Assembly: GCA_016214035.1 (NCBI GenBank)
Contig: JACRPF010000003.1
Coordinates: 62,001-126,000, forward strand
Direction of reading: 5' to 3'
Origin: Spirochaetota bacterium
GTDB taxonomy: Bacteria; Spirochaetota; Brachyspiria; Brachyspirales; JACRPF01
DNA length: 64,000 nucleotides
The notes below the pieces were generated by a model. That model did no database searches. It saw only the letters and a list, made by a program, of their open reading frames with translations, and had not been told where the DNA came from. Of this stretch, positions 43,132-52,639 are shown piece by piece. Each line of letters starts with the position of its first letter. Position 1 is the first letter of the stretch. The position numbers and the translations under genes are program-made.

Positions 43132-44361
43132 CTATTGTTTTTGCTTACCAAGGATTGCTTCGAGCATGCGATAGGTCATCGTTTCACCGCGCTTGATGAT
43201 GATGTCGTTGCCGAAGAGGATGTCCTCCGCCGGAGTTATATTCCAGAGCACCGCCGCATCATTGACCTGTTCAAGTCTGGTCGCGCGATAGAGGAGAAGC
43301 TCCTTGCCGGCGACGGTGAATGGAATATTCTCTTTCAAAAGTCCGTTCGTGCCCGCGCCGTAGCAGCGGTTTATCGTTCCCGACGGATGATACACATAGA
43401 GACGTTCGCCGGGTTCGAGCACCATCGTTACGCGTGTGCTTTCGTTGAGCGTCTTTTCATAGGCAAAGCGTTTCGCTATCGTTCCCCACACCGGTGTGCC
43501 GTCCGCATGGAATACCGCCATCGCGGGTGCGAGGGTGAATGTGTCGGCTCCGACCGTGAATATCGTCTCTGCCGACAGGAAACCGCTTTCAAGCGCGCCG
43601 TTCGTATGGAATGAGATGTATGACTGTTTTTTCGGATCGAATGCGCTGAAGGATATCGAGCGTTTGCCCACCGGCATCAGCGTGTTTTTCAACAGGAATC
43701 CCGTGCGAAGCATCCCGTTGCTGTGAAAGGTGATAAGCGTATCCGCTTTCACAATCGATGTCCCTGCCGGGGTTTTTATCGGCATGTCCTTGGCGCAGTA
43801 TCCGCTTTCGGGCATACCGTTCTCGTAAAAGCTGATACGGCGTCCCGCATGAAAACCGACTTTTTCTTTGCCGACGGTAAGCGTTGCATCCTTTTCAAGC
43901 ATACCGCTTTTGAATATGCCGTTCGCGTGAAATGCCAGCGTGTAATGTTCCTTTGCACCTGCCGCGGCAAAGAGCATTCGATACGGACCCACGGCGAGTG
44001 TAACATCCCTGGCCGCCGACGGATAACCCTCATCCACCGAGCCGTTTTCGTGAAAATAAATCTCGCTCCCCGCAGCGAAGGTTACCGTATATACGCCGAT
44101 GACGAGCGTAGTGTCTTTAACGAGTGTGGCGCTTCGCACCGAGAGCGAAGGATAGAGCAACAGCGGTTTCTGGGAAGAGAACGGGATTGTGTATTTCCCG
44201 ACGGGGATGATTGCGTCTGCAGCAAGCGTTACGCGGATGATGTCGATGCCCGGAGTACGTACTGCATCGGCACATGCGGTTGCTTTGCCGCCGATGACAA
44301 GATTCGTTTCCGCGCACAATGCGCCCGCGAGGCCGGCGATTATCATGATCCGTTTGAGCAT
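43132..44361 (-). CDS. Exported repeat protein with MORN-like FHxNGxLxSGxL units
   Basis: A 409-residue protein with a signal peptide (residues 1-16). At least seven imperfect units of 35-50 residues follow, each with an aromatic-x-NG-x-(x)-SG core and a xTLxVG segment, for example FYENGMPESGYC, FHSNGMLRTGFL and FHTNGALESGFL. Such FYxNG/SG units resemble MORN or WG-type beta-hairpin repeats of envelope proteins. The function is unknown. GGGAG precedes the ATG. It is divergent from the ankyrin protein gene. Confidence 0.72.
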   Translation of the reverse strand: MLKRIMIIAGLAGALCAETNLVIGGKATACADAVRTPGIDIIRVTLAADAIIPVGKYTIPFSSQKPLLLYPSLSVRSATLVKDTTLVIGVYTVTFAAGSEIYFHENGSVDEGYPSAARDVTLAVGPYRMLFAAAGAKEHYTLAFHANGIFKSGMLEKDATLTVGKEKVGFHAGRRISFYENGMPESGYCAKDMPIKTPAGTSIVKADTLITFHSNGMLRTGFLLKNTLMPVGKRSISFSAFDPKKQSYISFHTNGALESGFLSAETIFTVGADTFTLAPAMAVFHADGTPVWGTIAKRFAYEKTLNESTRVTMVLEPGERLYVYHPSGTINRCYGAGTNGLLKENIPFTVAGKELLLYRATRLEQVNDAAVLWNITPAEDILFGNDIIIKRGETMTYRMLEAILGKQKQ

Positions 44362-44395
44362 GCGGTGTTTCTCCCGTGTACGAGGTGTTTCTTCT

Positions 44396-44423
44396 ATTGT
44401 ACTCCATCCATTCTATTTCGCAA
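44396..44423 (-). promoter_or_regulatory. Promoter of the MORN-like gene
   Basis: On the minus strand TTGCGA (44423-44418), a 16-bp spacer and TACAAT (44401-44396). Confidence 0.55.
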
Positions 44424-44457
44424 TTGCCGTTTTATGAGCCGTATTTCCTGCGCAGAT

Positions 44458-44486
44458 TTGACTATACGCGCGGAATGGCATATACT
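44458..44486 (+). promoter_or_regulatory. Promoter of the ankyrin gene
   Basis: TTGACT, a 17-bp spacer and TATACT, 33 bp before the ATG at 44520. Confidence 0.7.
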
Positions 44487-44519
44487 ATCGTGAGTTACGT
44501 CGAAAAAGGAGTGCTCAGT

Positions 44520-47117
44520 ATGAGAAATGCACGGTTTCTCACCGTCATCATTGTATTATCCTTCATCTTTTCCTTTTTGAATGCTCAGGACAGCCTTATC
44601 GACGCACTGGACAAAGGTGATGTACGGGCGATAGAACAGCAGCTTGCCAAAGGCGCCGATGTGAACGCCAAGGATGTGGATGGATATACCGTGTTTATGT
44701 ATGCCGCTGCGTTCGGCAATGGAGATATTCTCAAGAGTATCATCGCCAAGGGTGCGGAAACAAACACAAAAGCAAACAAGGGCATGAGCTATTTCATGGC
44801 GCTTGCCGCCTGTGGACTCACCAATGAAATGGTGCCGCTTATCGATAAAGAGAATGTGAATGCGGTGCGTTTTGACGGACGTACCGCGCTTATGTACGCT
44901 GCGATGAACAATCAGCTGCAGGCGGTGAATATGCTTGTGGCAAAAGGCGCCTCCATCGCTGCAGAAGACAGCGACGGCTGGACGGCGCTCATGTTCACCT
45001 GTGCAAACGACAAACGGGCATCGAAGCGGGTGTCGTTAGGGCGATTTAAAGTGCGCACACAGGCGTTCGTTGATGCTGGACTTGATATTGTCAAGTTACT
45101 CGTATCAAAGGGAGCCGACGCGAAAGCGAAGACCCCCGATCGGTTCACGACGCTGATGTACGCTTCTCTCAATAATAATGTGGCGATGGCGGAATATCTT
45201 ATCGGCAAGGGCGTTGAGGTCGACGCGCTCAATGATGAGGACCGCACGGCGCTCATGTATGCAGCCATGAATAATAATGTAGAACTCGTGAAACTCCTTC
45301 TCGGCAAGGATGCCGATGTCAATATCCGCAATACCGACGACTGGAACGCGCTCATGTATGCGTGCGCAACCGATAAGCAGATGCTCAAAGCGGACGCCAC
45401 CGCGCGCGGAAAGGCGACGAGTTCGCTTCAGAATAACATCCGCACGGTGACGATACTGCTGAACAGCGGCGCCGATGTTTTCCTCCGCAACCGTCAGGGC
45501 GGAACGGCGCTCATGTATGCCGCCGCGAATGATAACACCGCTGCCATCGAGATGATCCTTGCTAAAGCCGCGGCGAGTCCGGCGCGCGACGCATTGAATC
45601 TGGTTGTCAACGCCAAGAACTTCGACGGCTGGACGGCGCTCATGTATGCCGCCGCCAATGAGAACCGCGATGCGGCGCAGCTTCTGCTTGAAAAAGGGGC
45701 CGATGCAAATGCGCAGAATATCGACGGCTGGACGCCGCTCATGTTCGCTGCGTTCAACGGCGACCGCGCCACAATAGGGTCTATTCTGTCATTTTTTCCC
45801 AATGTGAATGCGGAAAGTCTCCATGGACAATCGGCGCTTGAATATGCGGTACAGCAGAAACACTATGAGGCTGCCGCCGATCTTCTCGCGAAAAACACCA
45901 TACCGCCGGCCGATTTTATCCGCAGTCAATTCGATATCGGCGCGACGAACATCCTGAAAATGATTACCGACGGCGCATTTTATAAGGAACGGTATCGTTT
46001 CATCAAGGCCAAATACGGCAGGGTGAACGATAAGATACTGCAGAAGTACGCGCTTGGTATTATCAGCGAGGACGATGTTCTGCCGCTGTCAAAGCTCGGG
46101 ACGCTGTTTGAATCTCCGTATATCGATTATTGGGTGTATGGCGCGGTGAATACCGACGTCATACGCTGTATCATCGATGTTGCGCATATGACCGGCGGAA
46201 AGACGATGACGCTTACGGCGCTGGTCACACAGCTTATGCCCACCAATGCCGATTATGATTCGCTGCTCGGCGCATTTTACCGCGGTGCCGGCATGCTTCT
46301 GTTCGATAACAGGGTCCGTTCAACACTCACGACAAAAGTGCAGCCGGGCTTCGGCGATACGTTCACTACAATGCTGAAACAGCGACTGGTTGCCGTGGGT
46401 GATTCCCGCCGAGCACGCCGCGACCTGTACCGCGCCAATGTAATAGAGCGTATCGCATATGAATACAGCGGTATGATCAGCGACACCGACATAATGAAGA
46501 TGCGTGCTGAAAAACGGCCCATGGATATTGTAGCGCTGTTTTCTAAAAAATATCCATTGCTGGACACGGCGGTCCGGGGTCTTGTCGCCGCCGCGACGAA
46601 TGCCATCCCGCTCGTTGAGGACCGGGAATGGCGTCAGTGTTTTCTCTATGACGCGGCGCTGTATGTGCTCGGCAACAGTGCGCTCAGCAATACAACCCCC
46701 GAAGCGTTTCAGAGCGCGCTGGATGCATATCGCGCGTATGTCAGGGATGAGTTCGCGCTTGAAGAACTCGCCCTTGACCGCATTGTCCGCGACGTCCGGC
46801 GTTTCGGTGCCGCCGCCGGCAGCTATGCGATGATCAGGAAAAGCCCCCATGTGAACAACCCTTCGTATGAACGCATACTGACCGATGTCGGTGTCTATCT
46901 GATGACGAACGTACGTCCGAAGCAGATAGTTGATGCGCTTATATCCTGTGTACCCGCTGCGGGTATGACGAGGGCCGAAGTGAAACTTATCGCGCCGACG
47001 AATGCGGGGGCGGTAAAAGCGATGAATTCGAATACAACAAATGAGATATGGGTAATTGACGGCAGGACGTTCGTTCAGTTCTCGGGCGACACGGTTTCCG
47101 CGGTCAAGGATCGATAA
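44520..47117 (+). CDS. Exported ankyrin-repeat protein with large unknown C-terminal domain
   Basis: An 865-residue protein with a signal peptide (residues 1-22, ending FLNAQ). AAGGAG precedes the ATG. Residues 30-485 form about ten ankyrin repeats with the recurring core DGWTALMYAAxN. Some repeats are enlarged by loops of 15-25 residues. The last 380 residues are helical and show no domain I recognise. Periplasmic or surface ankyrin proteins usually act as binding scaffolds. It precedes the sugar nucleotidyltransferase gene by 37 bp. Confidence 0.88.
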   Translation: MRNARFLTVIIVLSFIFSFLNAQDSLIDALDKGDVRAIEQQLAKGADVNAKDVDGYTVFMYAAAFGNGDILKSIIAKGAETNTKANKGMSYFMALAACGLTNEMVPLIDKENVNAVRFDGRTALMYAAMNNQLQAVNMLVAKGASIAAEDSDGWTALMFTCANDKRASKRVSLGRFKVRTQAFVDAGLDIVKLLVSKGADAKAKTPDRFTTLMYASLNNNVAMAEYLIGKGVEVDALNDEDRTALMYAAMNNNVELVKLLLGKDADVNIRNTDDWNALMYACATDKQMLKADATARGKATSSLQNNIRTVTILLNSGADVFLRNRQGGTALMYAAANDNTAAIEMILAKAAASPARDALNLVVNAKNFDGWTALMYAAANENRDAAQLLLEKGADANAQNIDGWTPLMFAAFNGDRATIGSILSFFPNVNAESLHGQSALEYAVQQKHYEAAADLLAKNTIPPADFIRSQFDIGATNILKMITDGAFYKERYRFIKAKYGRVNDKILQKYALGIISEDDVLPLSKLGTLFESPYIDYWVYGAVNTDVIRCIIDVAHMTGGKTMTLTALVTQLMPTNADYDSLLGAFYRGAGMLLFDNRVRSTLTTKVQPGFGDTFTTMLKQRLVAVGDSRRARRDLYRANVIERIAYEYSGMISDTDIMKMRAEKRPMDIVALFSKKYPLLDTAVRGLVAAATNAIPLVEDREWRQCFLYDAALYVLGNSALSNTTPEAFQSALDAYRAYVRDEFALEELALDRIVRDVRRFGAAAGSYAMIRKSPHVNNPSYERILTDVGVYLMTNVRPKQIVDALISCVPAAGMTRAEVKLIAPTNAGAVKAMNSNTTNEIWVIDGRTFVQFSGDTVSAVKDR

Positions 47118-47154
47118 CCGGGATAACCCGGAACTCAAAAGGAACAAGCACGAA

Positions 47155-48126
47155 ATGAAAATCATCATTCCCGCCGCCGGTGTCGGGACACGTCTCCGGC
47201 CGCATACGCTTACCAAACCGAAACCGCTGCTGCCGGTCGCCGGGCACCGGATGATCGATCTTATCATGGCGGAGATAATTGCGCTGCCGCATGTAGACGA
47301 GATCATATTCATCATCGGTTACCGCGGGGATATGATCCGTGAATACATCACGAAATCATATCCGGATGTCCCCTGCTCATTCGTGGAGCAGAAGGAATAT
47401 AAAGGGCTCGGTCACGCCGTATCGCTGGTTGAGGAACACGTGCATCCCGATGATGATATCCTCATCATCCTCTCCGACACGATATTCAAAGCCGACCTTG
47501 CGTCGGTCATCGCGAAAAAGCAGAACGCGCTCGGCGTCTGCCACGTCGATGATCCGCGGCGCTTCGGCGTTGCGGTGATGCAGGGCGACCGTGTGACGGG
47601 ACTCATTGAAAAACCGGAAACCCCCGTGTCAAATCTCGCGCTGGTGGGCATCTACTACATTGCCAACGGCCCGCATCTGTTCGATCAGCTCGATCACCTC
47701 ATCAAAAACGACATTACCACAAAAAACGAGATACAGCTTACCGACGCGCTTTCGCGCATGCTTGACGCCGGTGAGCCGTTCACCGTATTCCCGGTAACGC
47801 AGTGGTTCGACTGCGGCACGAAGGACGCCACACTCGACACCAACCGCACGCTTATCAAACACCGGGTGGGAAAGGCGACGGTGACCGACTCGGTTATCAT
47901 ACCGCCGGTCGTCATCGATGATGATGCGATCATAGAACGTTCCGTAGTCGGTCCGTATGTGTATATCTGTTCCGGCGCGGAGGTCCGCTCAAGCGTGGTG
48001 TCCAATTCCATCATCGGCGAGGCCGTGGTGGAGCATGCGGTGCTTGACGGCGCATTTCTTGACGATAACAGCGTTTTCCGCGGCAGACCGAAGGCCCCGG
48101 ATCTCGGCATGTCCGCGTCGGTTTGA
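47155..48126 (+). CDS. Sugar-phosphate nucleotidyltransferase
   Basis: A 323-residue enzyme; the start at 47155 gives the canonical MKIIIPAAGVGTRLRPHTLTKPKPLLPVAG. The nucleotide-binding GxGTRLRP and KPxxPV motifs are intact. GYRGDMIREYI, ILSDTIFK, GLIEKPETP and VTQWFDCGTKDATLDTN follow. The last 60 residues are a left-handed beta-helix (VVGPYVYICSGAEVRSSVVSNSIIG). It makes an NDP-sugar from a sugar-1-phosphate, similar to RmlA/GlmU-type enzymes. The sugar cannot be decided. AAAAGG lies upstream. Confidence 0.88.
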   Translation: MKIIIPAAGVGTRLRPHTLTKPKPLLPVAGHRMIDLIMAEIIALPHVDEIIFIIGYRGDMIREYITKSYPDVPCSFVEQKEYKGLGHAVSLVEEHVHPDDDILIILSDTIFKADLASVIAKKQNALGVCHVDDPRRFGVAVMQGDRVTGLIEKPETPVSNLALVGIYYIANGPHLFDQLDHLIKNDITTKNEIQLTDALSRMLDAGEPFTVFPVTQWFDCGTKDATLDTNRTLIKHRVGKATVTDSVIIPPVVIDDDAIIERSVVGPYVYICSGAEVRSSVVSNSIIGEAVVEHAVLDGAFLDDNSVFRGRPKAPDLGMSASV

Positions 48127-48150
48127 CTTTTTCGCATATGCAAATATAAT
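48123..48150 (+). promoter_or_regulatory. Promoter of the PpiD/SurA-like gene
   Basis: TTGACT, overlapping the preceding stop codon, then a 16-bp spacer and a perfect TATAAT. The transcript leader would be about 27 bases with an AAAGG site. Confidence 0.7.
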
Positions 48151-48183
48151 CTCGCACACTATAACGCAAAGGTATCACTAATC

Positions 48184-49650
48184 ATGGAAGAAGTAAAAAA
48201 GACAAAACCCCTCGGGCAGGTCCTGAAAGGCGCAGGTGTGTTCGTCATCTCTGCGATGCTCGTCATGTATTTCGTATTCATGGACCAGTCGCGTATCGGC
48301 GGACAGTCGCCGGTCGCGGGAAGCGTTGACGGTAAAGACGTTTATTATTCGAAAACCAGCACCTTCGGCAGGAATTATGAAAAACGCGAGGAGTACTACC
48401 GCGAGAACGGTGTAGAGATAACCGATGCGGTGCGCAAACGCATCGAGCGTTACGCGTTCGACCGCGCCGTTGAGGAGCTTCTCATCCAGGACCGCGCAAA
48501 ACGTGCCGGTATTTTTGTGAGCGATGAGAATGTGGTCGGCAATATCAAAGGCGCTTATTTCACGGACAGCAACGGCTTTAACGAGCAGGGATATCGCTCC
48601 TATGTGTCGCGTGCACCGCGTTCACAGAAGATGCAGATGGAACGCGAGGTGCGCAGCAGTCTTATCACCGAGACGTTCAAGTTCGAGCTTTTTCAGAACA
48701 TCAAGGTTAACCCGCTTGAGGTTGAGGAAGAGATGCTGCGGAAGAACAACCGTCGCAAAGTCCGCCTGGTGTTCGCCGATGCGTATGAGCGCGTTGCCCG
48801 CGCCGAGATAGCGTCAAATACGCTGCATGATTATTTCGTCCGTGAATCGAGCAACTTTATGCAGTATGAGATAGCCGCCATATCCGTATCGAGTATGAGC
48901 AAGGCGGAGAATATTTACAGGACACTCGTCAAGAATCCCGGCGCCTTTGCGCAGACCGCAAAAGAGAAGAGCGATGACGCGGAGACAAAGGCCAACGGCG
49001 GTGTTGTGGGTTTCTTCACCAAGGGCGACCTGCCGTCGACATTCCTGCGTCAGCTTTCGGCGATTAAGATGAAGCCCAATACCGTCGCCGAGCCGCTGAT
49101 GCACGATAAGAAATACTATATACTGCTCATCAAAAGCACCCGTATGCCGGCGTTCAGTGATGTGCCGCTGGCTACCGTCAAACGTGCGTATCTTGAGGCA
49201 AAAACGGATTATCTTACGGCTCAGGAAAAGGGAAAGCTCCGTGCTGAACTTGAAAAACAATATGGCGCGACAAAGAAATTCTCCGATGTCGCGCGGCTTG
49301 ACGGCTTCTCGCTCTACGAATCGGACTATTTCTCGTTCGGCGAATCGGTAAGCGATGCGAAGAACGGTCAGCTTCCGCCGTCATCGGAAAACGTCTTTCA
49401 TGTGTCGGCGTTCTCGCTCGGCAAGGGCGGCGTAAGCCCGGTCATCGATTTTGAATCCGGCGTGGGAATGCTCGAAGTCGTTGATGCGCAGGCGGCATCG
49501 CTTACGAACGCCGCAACCAACGATGTGCAGACGCTGGCGTATCGGCTTATGTCGCAGAAAGTCAACCTTATCGGCAACGCGTGGTATGAAGGCGAATATG
49601 CGAAAGCCCGTATTGTGTATAAACTCGAGAAAATGCGCGGCGGAAGATAA
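48184..49650 (+). CDS. PpiD/SurA-like peptidyl-prolyl isomerase
   Basis: A 488-residue protein with one N-terminal membrane anchor (residues 15-33, VFVISAMLVMYFVFM). A SurA_N-type helical domain (about 60-185: RKRIERYAFDRAVEELLIQDRAKRAGIFVSDENV) is followed by a parvulin-type rotamase domain (near 225-320: AENIYRTLVKNPGAFAQTAKEKS, GGVVGFFTKGDLPSTF). It would be anchored in the inner membrane and help exported proteins fold. The many barrels and lipoproteins in this window are possible clients. The DUF115 gene follows after 17 bp. Confidence 0.83.
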   Translation: MEEVKKTKPLGQVLKGAGVFVISAMLVMYFVFMDQSRIGGQSPVAGSVDGKDVYYSKTSTFGRNYEKREEYYRENGVEITDAVRKRIERYAFDRAVEELLIQDRAKRAGIFVSDENVVGNIKGAYFTDSNGFNEQGYRSYVSRAPRSQKMQMEREVRSSLITETFKFELFQNIKVNPLEVEEEMLRKNNRRKVRLVFADAYERVARAEIASNTLHDYFVRESSNFMQYEIAAISVSSMSKAENIYRTLVKNPGAFAQTAKEKSDDAETKANGGVVGFFTKGDLPSTFLRQLSAIKMKPNTVAEPLMHDKKYYILLIKSTRMPAFSDVPLATVKRAYLEAKTDYLTAQEKGKLRAELEKQYGATKKFSDVARLDGFSLYESDYFSFGESVSDAKNGQLPPSSENVFHVSAFSLGKGGVSPVIDFESGVGMLEVVDAQAASLTNAATNDVQTLAYRLMSQKVNLIGNAWYEGEYAKARIVYKLEKMRGGR

Positions 49651-49667
49651 GTCGCCTGCATCCGCGT

Positions 49668-51479
49668 ATGTCGTTGTTTGAAACGAACACGGCGCTTTTT
49701 CATTTATCACCCGGACGCGGCATACGTGAGTCAGTTCCGGAACAACTGCCTGACGGCTATAAACTGTCATCATCCGAAGCCGGACTGCTGACGCTTTCCG
49801 TCAACGGACGGTATCTGCACAGCAGACGCGATCCACTGCGAGAAGCTGAAACGACACTGTCATCATTTTATGAGCCGAAGAAGAATCTTGTTCTTTTTTT
49901 CGGCATCGGCCTCGGTTATCAGCTGCTCACGTTCGCCCGTGATAAAGAGCTCCGCGTCGGCAAGCGCGATACATCGAAGATTACACTCGTCATTTTTGAG
50001 GATGACCCCGTCATACTATCACTTGCGCTTTCAACGGTCGATTTCTCTCCGCTCGCGTGTTTTTCCGTGTATGCGTTCTGTGCGGCTGACGGCAATGACG
50101 CCGTCGGGCGCGTGTCGCAGGTTATTGGACCGGAATCGGTAAAAGGGATCGCCGCCGTGCAGCTTCCGGGACTCGACCGCGCGGCAAAGACACGGGCCAC
50201 GGCGGTGCGCGATGCGCTGCTCGGATGGGTGGAGCGTGAGTATTCAGACATGCTCACCCGTTTTCATTTCGAATCGATATGGACGCGGAATATCATCATG
50301 AATGCGCGGCAGCTGACTCGCGCCGCAGACGTTACGGATTTCAGGAATGCATGTTCCGGTCCGGCCGTCATCGCCGCCGGCGGGCCCACACTTTCGCGTT
50401 CGTTCGACGCGCTCCGTGAACATCGGGAAGGATATACACTCATCGCGGTTGATACCGCCTATGCGCCGCTCGTGAAGGCCGGCATCATTCCCGATTTCGT
50501 CGTCGCCGTGGACGCGGGATTCTATAATTATCTCGATTTTGTCTTCGATACTGCGCCGTTTCCCTATCTTGTGGCGGAGGTTGCGGCATATCCGGCGATA
50601 CTGCGTCTTTCCCGGGCGAAGTGCATCGTGTTCTCGCGTGCGTCGCAGGATGAGCGATCGCTCTACGGGCCGCTCATGCGCGCCGCCGGCGGACCGCTCG
50701 GCACGCTTGCGTGTTCGAACACCGTTTCGTCAAGCGCTGTCGACTTTGCGGTGCATGCCGGGTTCGAGACGCTTGTACTCGCCGGTCACGATCTTTCGTA
50801 TCCCGATTTTGAAACGCACTGCGTTCACGCGAACGCCTATGAACACTGTCTTGCCGCATCGTCGCGGCTCAAACCGCTTGCGTCGCAGGCGTTCGACCGC
50901 ATCGCGTCGCGGCTGCTCAGGGATGCCGCAGCGTCATATCCGCCGGCGGATTTCATACTGTCACGTCAGTCCTCCTGGTATGAGGATATTCCCGCGCGTT
51001 ATCCATCGGTGACGGTGCGGCGGATCACGGCGAATGCGCTGCCGATGCCGTCCATTGCGAGCGGCGATATCGATTCAATCGCAGTGCCGGGTGCCCGTGC
51101 TAAGACACTCGCCTCGGCTTCATCGCGTTTTCATCCCGTCGTCGCTGACGCCGCTTCCATCCGGATGTTTTTCACCGATACGGCGGAACGACTGACGCAT
51201 ATCATCAGCGATCTTGATCTGATACGGACGGAACTGTCGGGACGTACGGCGGCAGACGATGCGTTTACCGAGTCACTGCTTGCACGCGTGCAGACGGTCG
51301 CATCACGGGCGGCACATGAACTTCCGTTTCTCGCCGGGGCGAACGCGTACATCATGTTCTCGGTGAACAGGCGTGAAGGCGACGGCGCGGCAGTCACCGC
51401 TTCGGTCATCGCATCGGAGCTTATGAAACTGGCGGTGTTTTTTAAAACGCGATTGCTGCAGGAACTTACACGGCTATAA
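49668..51479 (+). CDS. DUF115/MptE-like protein (motility accessory factor family)
   Basis: A 603-residue cytosolic protein. The DUF115 core is at residues 225-400: CSGPAVIAAGGPTLSRSFDAL, YTLIAVDTAYAPLVKAGIIPDFVVAVDAG, and the later VLAGHDLSY, which is the Rossmann-like nucleotide-binding part related to MptE. Relatives are the Maf flagellin glycosylation proteins of Campylobacter and Helicobacter; spirochaetes carry several. A role in transferring a nonulosonic acid or other sugar to flagellin or another protein is plausible. The nucleotidyltransferase two genes upstream fits that. No flagellar gene is in the window. Its 3' end overlaps bioF by 14 bases. Confidence 0.82.
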   Translation: MSLFETNTALFHLSPGRGIRESVPEQLPDGYKLSSSEAGLLTLSVNGRYLHSRRDPLREAETTLSSFYEPKKNLVLFFGIGLGYQLLTFARDKELRVGKRDTSKITLVIFEDDPVILSLALSTVDFSPLACFSVYAFCAADGNDAVGRVSQVIGPESVKGIAAVQLPGLDRAAKTRATAVRDALLGWVEREYSDMLTRFHFESIWTRNIIMNARQLTRAADVTDFRNACSGPAVIAAGGPTLSRSFDALREHREGYTLIAVDTAYAPLVKAGIIPDFVVAVDAGFYNYLDFVFDTAPFPYLVAEVAAYPAILRLSRAKCIVFSRASQDERSLYGPLMRAAGGPLGTLACSNTVSSSAVDFAVHAGFETLVLAGHDLSYPDFETHCVHANAYEHCLAASSRLKPLASQAFDRIASRLLRDAAASYPPADFILSRQSSWYEDIPARYPSVTVRRITANALPMPSIASGDIDSIAVPGARAKTLASASSRFHPVVADAASIRMFFTDTAERLTHIISDLDLIRTELSGRTAADDAFTESLLARVQTVASRAAHELPFLAGANAYIMFSVNRREGDGAAVTASVIASELMKLAVFFKTRLLQELTRL

Positions 51480-52626
51480 TATCGCGGACGGCTTCGGTAA
51501 GACGCGCGATGTCGTCACCGGTGTGTCCGCGGCAGATAGAAAAACGTATACGGCCTTCGCCTTTGGGTACCGTAGGCGGTCTCATGCCGACGGCGAAAAT
51601 GCCCCGTTCGCGAAGCGCGCGTGCGGCGGCGAGTGTTGCCTCATTGCTGCCGGTACGTACCGGTATTATCTGGCTTGTCGTTCCGTAGACGATGTATCCG
51701 GCGGCGGCAAGCGTTGATGCGAAACCGGTGCAGCGCTCCCGGAATGCCTGCCGTTCCTTCGTCATGCGTTCAATGATATCTATTGCGTCATGTGCAACAG
51801 ACAGTGCAGCCGGCGGCAGTGCTGTTGTATACATAAGCGAACGCGCACGGTTGCGAATGACATCGATGATGACCGGTGATGCGGCAATATAACCGCCCGC
51901 GGAGGGGATTGCCTTGCTGAGCGTTCCTATTTCGATGTCGGCCCGTACGCCGGACTCTTCAAGCATGCCGCTGCCCCGGGCGCCGAATATGCCCGTTGCG
52001 TGGGCTTCATCCACCATGAGAAGACAATCGTACTCGTCGCGGATGCGTGTAAGTTCGGCGAGGTCGGCAGCGTCGCCGTCCATGCTGAAAATACTTTCGG
52101 TGATGATAAGCACGGTACGGTATGTCTTTCTTGTGTCGGCAAGAAGCGCGCGGAGCCTCCGGTAATCGCGGTGCGGGAATGTGCGGAACGGAACGCCGGC
52201 GAGACGTATGCCGTCGATGATGCTCGCGTGATCGAGCTTGTCAATGATGACGAGGTCCTGTTTATCGACCAGCGACATGACGGCGCCGAGGTTGGCGGTA
52301 TAGCCCGAGCCGAATACGAGCGCCCGTTCGAAGCCCTTGAACCGGGCGATGCGTTCCTCAAGCGCGGTGTAAAGCTCATTGCTGCCGCAGACGTACCGTG
52401 ACGAAGTTCCGCCGGTGCCGTGGCGGGTTGCCGCCTGCCGCGCCGTGTTTATCAGGCCGGGATGAAATGACAGCGAAAGATAATTATTTGATGAAAAATT
52501 CAGGTACGCGGTGCCGTTGATGGTTATATGCGTGTCGTCTACCGTTTCGGCCGTCGTGAATTCGCGGTACAAATGCTCATCGCGGATACCGGCAAGATAA
52601 TCCGTAAAATGCTTCAGGTCCGCCAT
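51466..52626 (-). CDS. bioF: 8-amino-7-oxononanoate synthase-like PLP enzyme
   Basis: A 386-residue alpha-oxoamine synthase. GTGGTSSRYVCGSNELYTALEERIARFKG, the DEAHATGIFG motif, the PLP lysine in GTLSKAIPSAGGY and the C-terminal RPPTVPKGEGRIRFSICRGHT match BioF better than Kbl or SPT. It condenses pimeloyl-ACP/CoA with alanine in biotin synthesis. Other bio genes are not in the window, so a different acyl-CoA is possible. The start at 52626 has no strong ribosome site. The PPC lipoprotein gene ends 13 bases upstream on the same strand. Confidence 0.85.
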   Translation of the reverse strand: MADLKHFTDYLAGIRDEHLYREFTTAETVDDTHITINGTAYLNFSSNNYLSLSFHPGLINTARQAATRHGTGGTSSRYVCGSNELYTALEERIARFKGFERALVFGSGYTANLGAVMSLVDKQDLVIIDKLDHASIIDGIRLAGVPFRTFPHRDYRRLRALLADTRKTYRTVLIITESIFSMDGDAADLAELTRIRDEYDCLLMVDEAHATGIFGARGSGMLEESGVRADIEIGTLSKAIPSAGGYIAASPVIIDVIRNRARSLMYTTALPPAALSVAHDAIDIIERMTKERQAFRERCTGFASTLAAAGYIVYGTTSQIIPVRTGSNEATLAAARALRERGIFAVGMRPPTVPKGEGRIRFSICRGHTGDDIARLTEAVRDIIAV

Positions 52627-52639
52627 GCATCGTTCGCCG

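Noticed and set aside
51466-52626. Biotin biosynthesis cluster
   Set aside because: Only a BioF-like enzyme is present; no bioA, bioB or bioD lies nearby.
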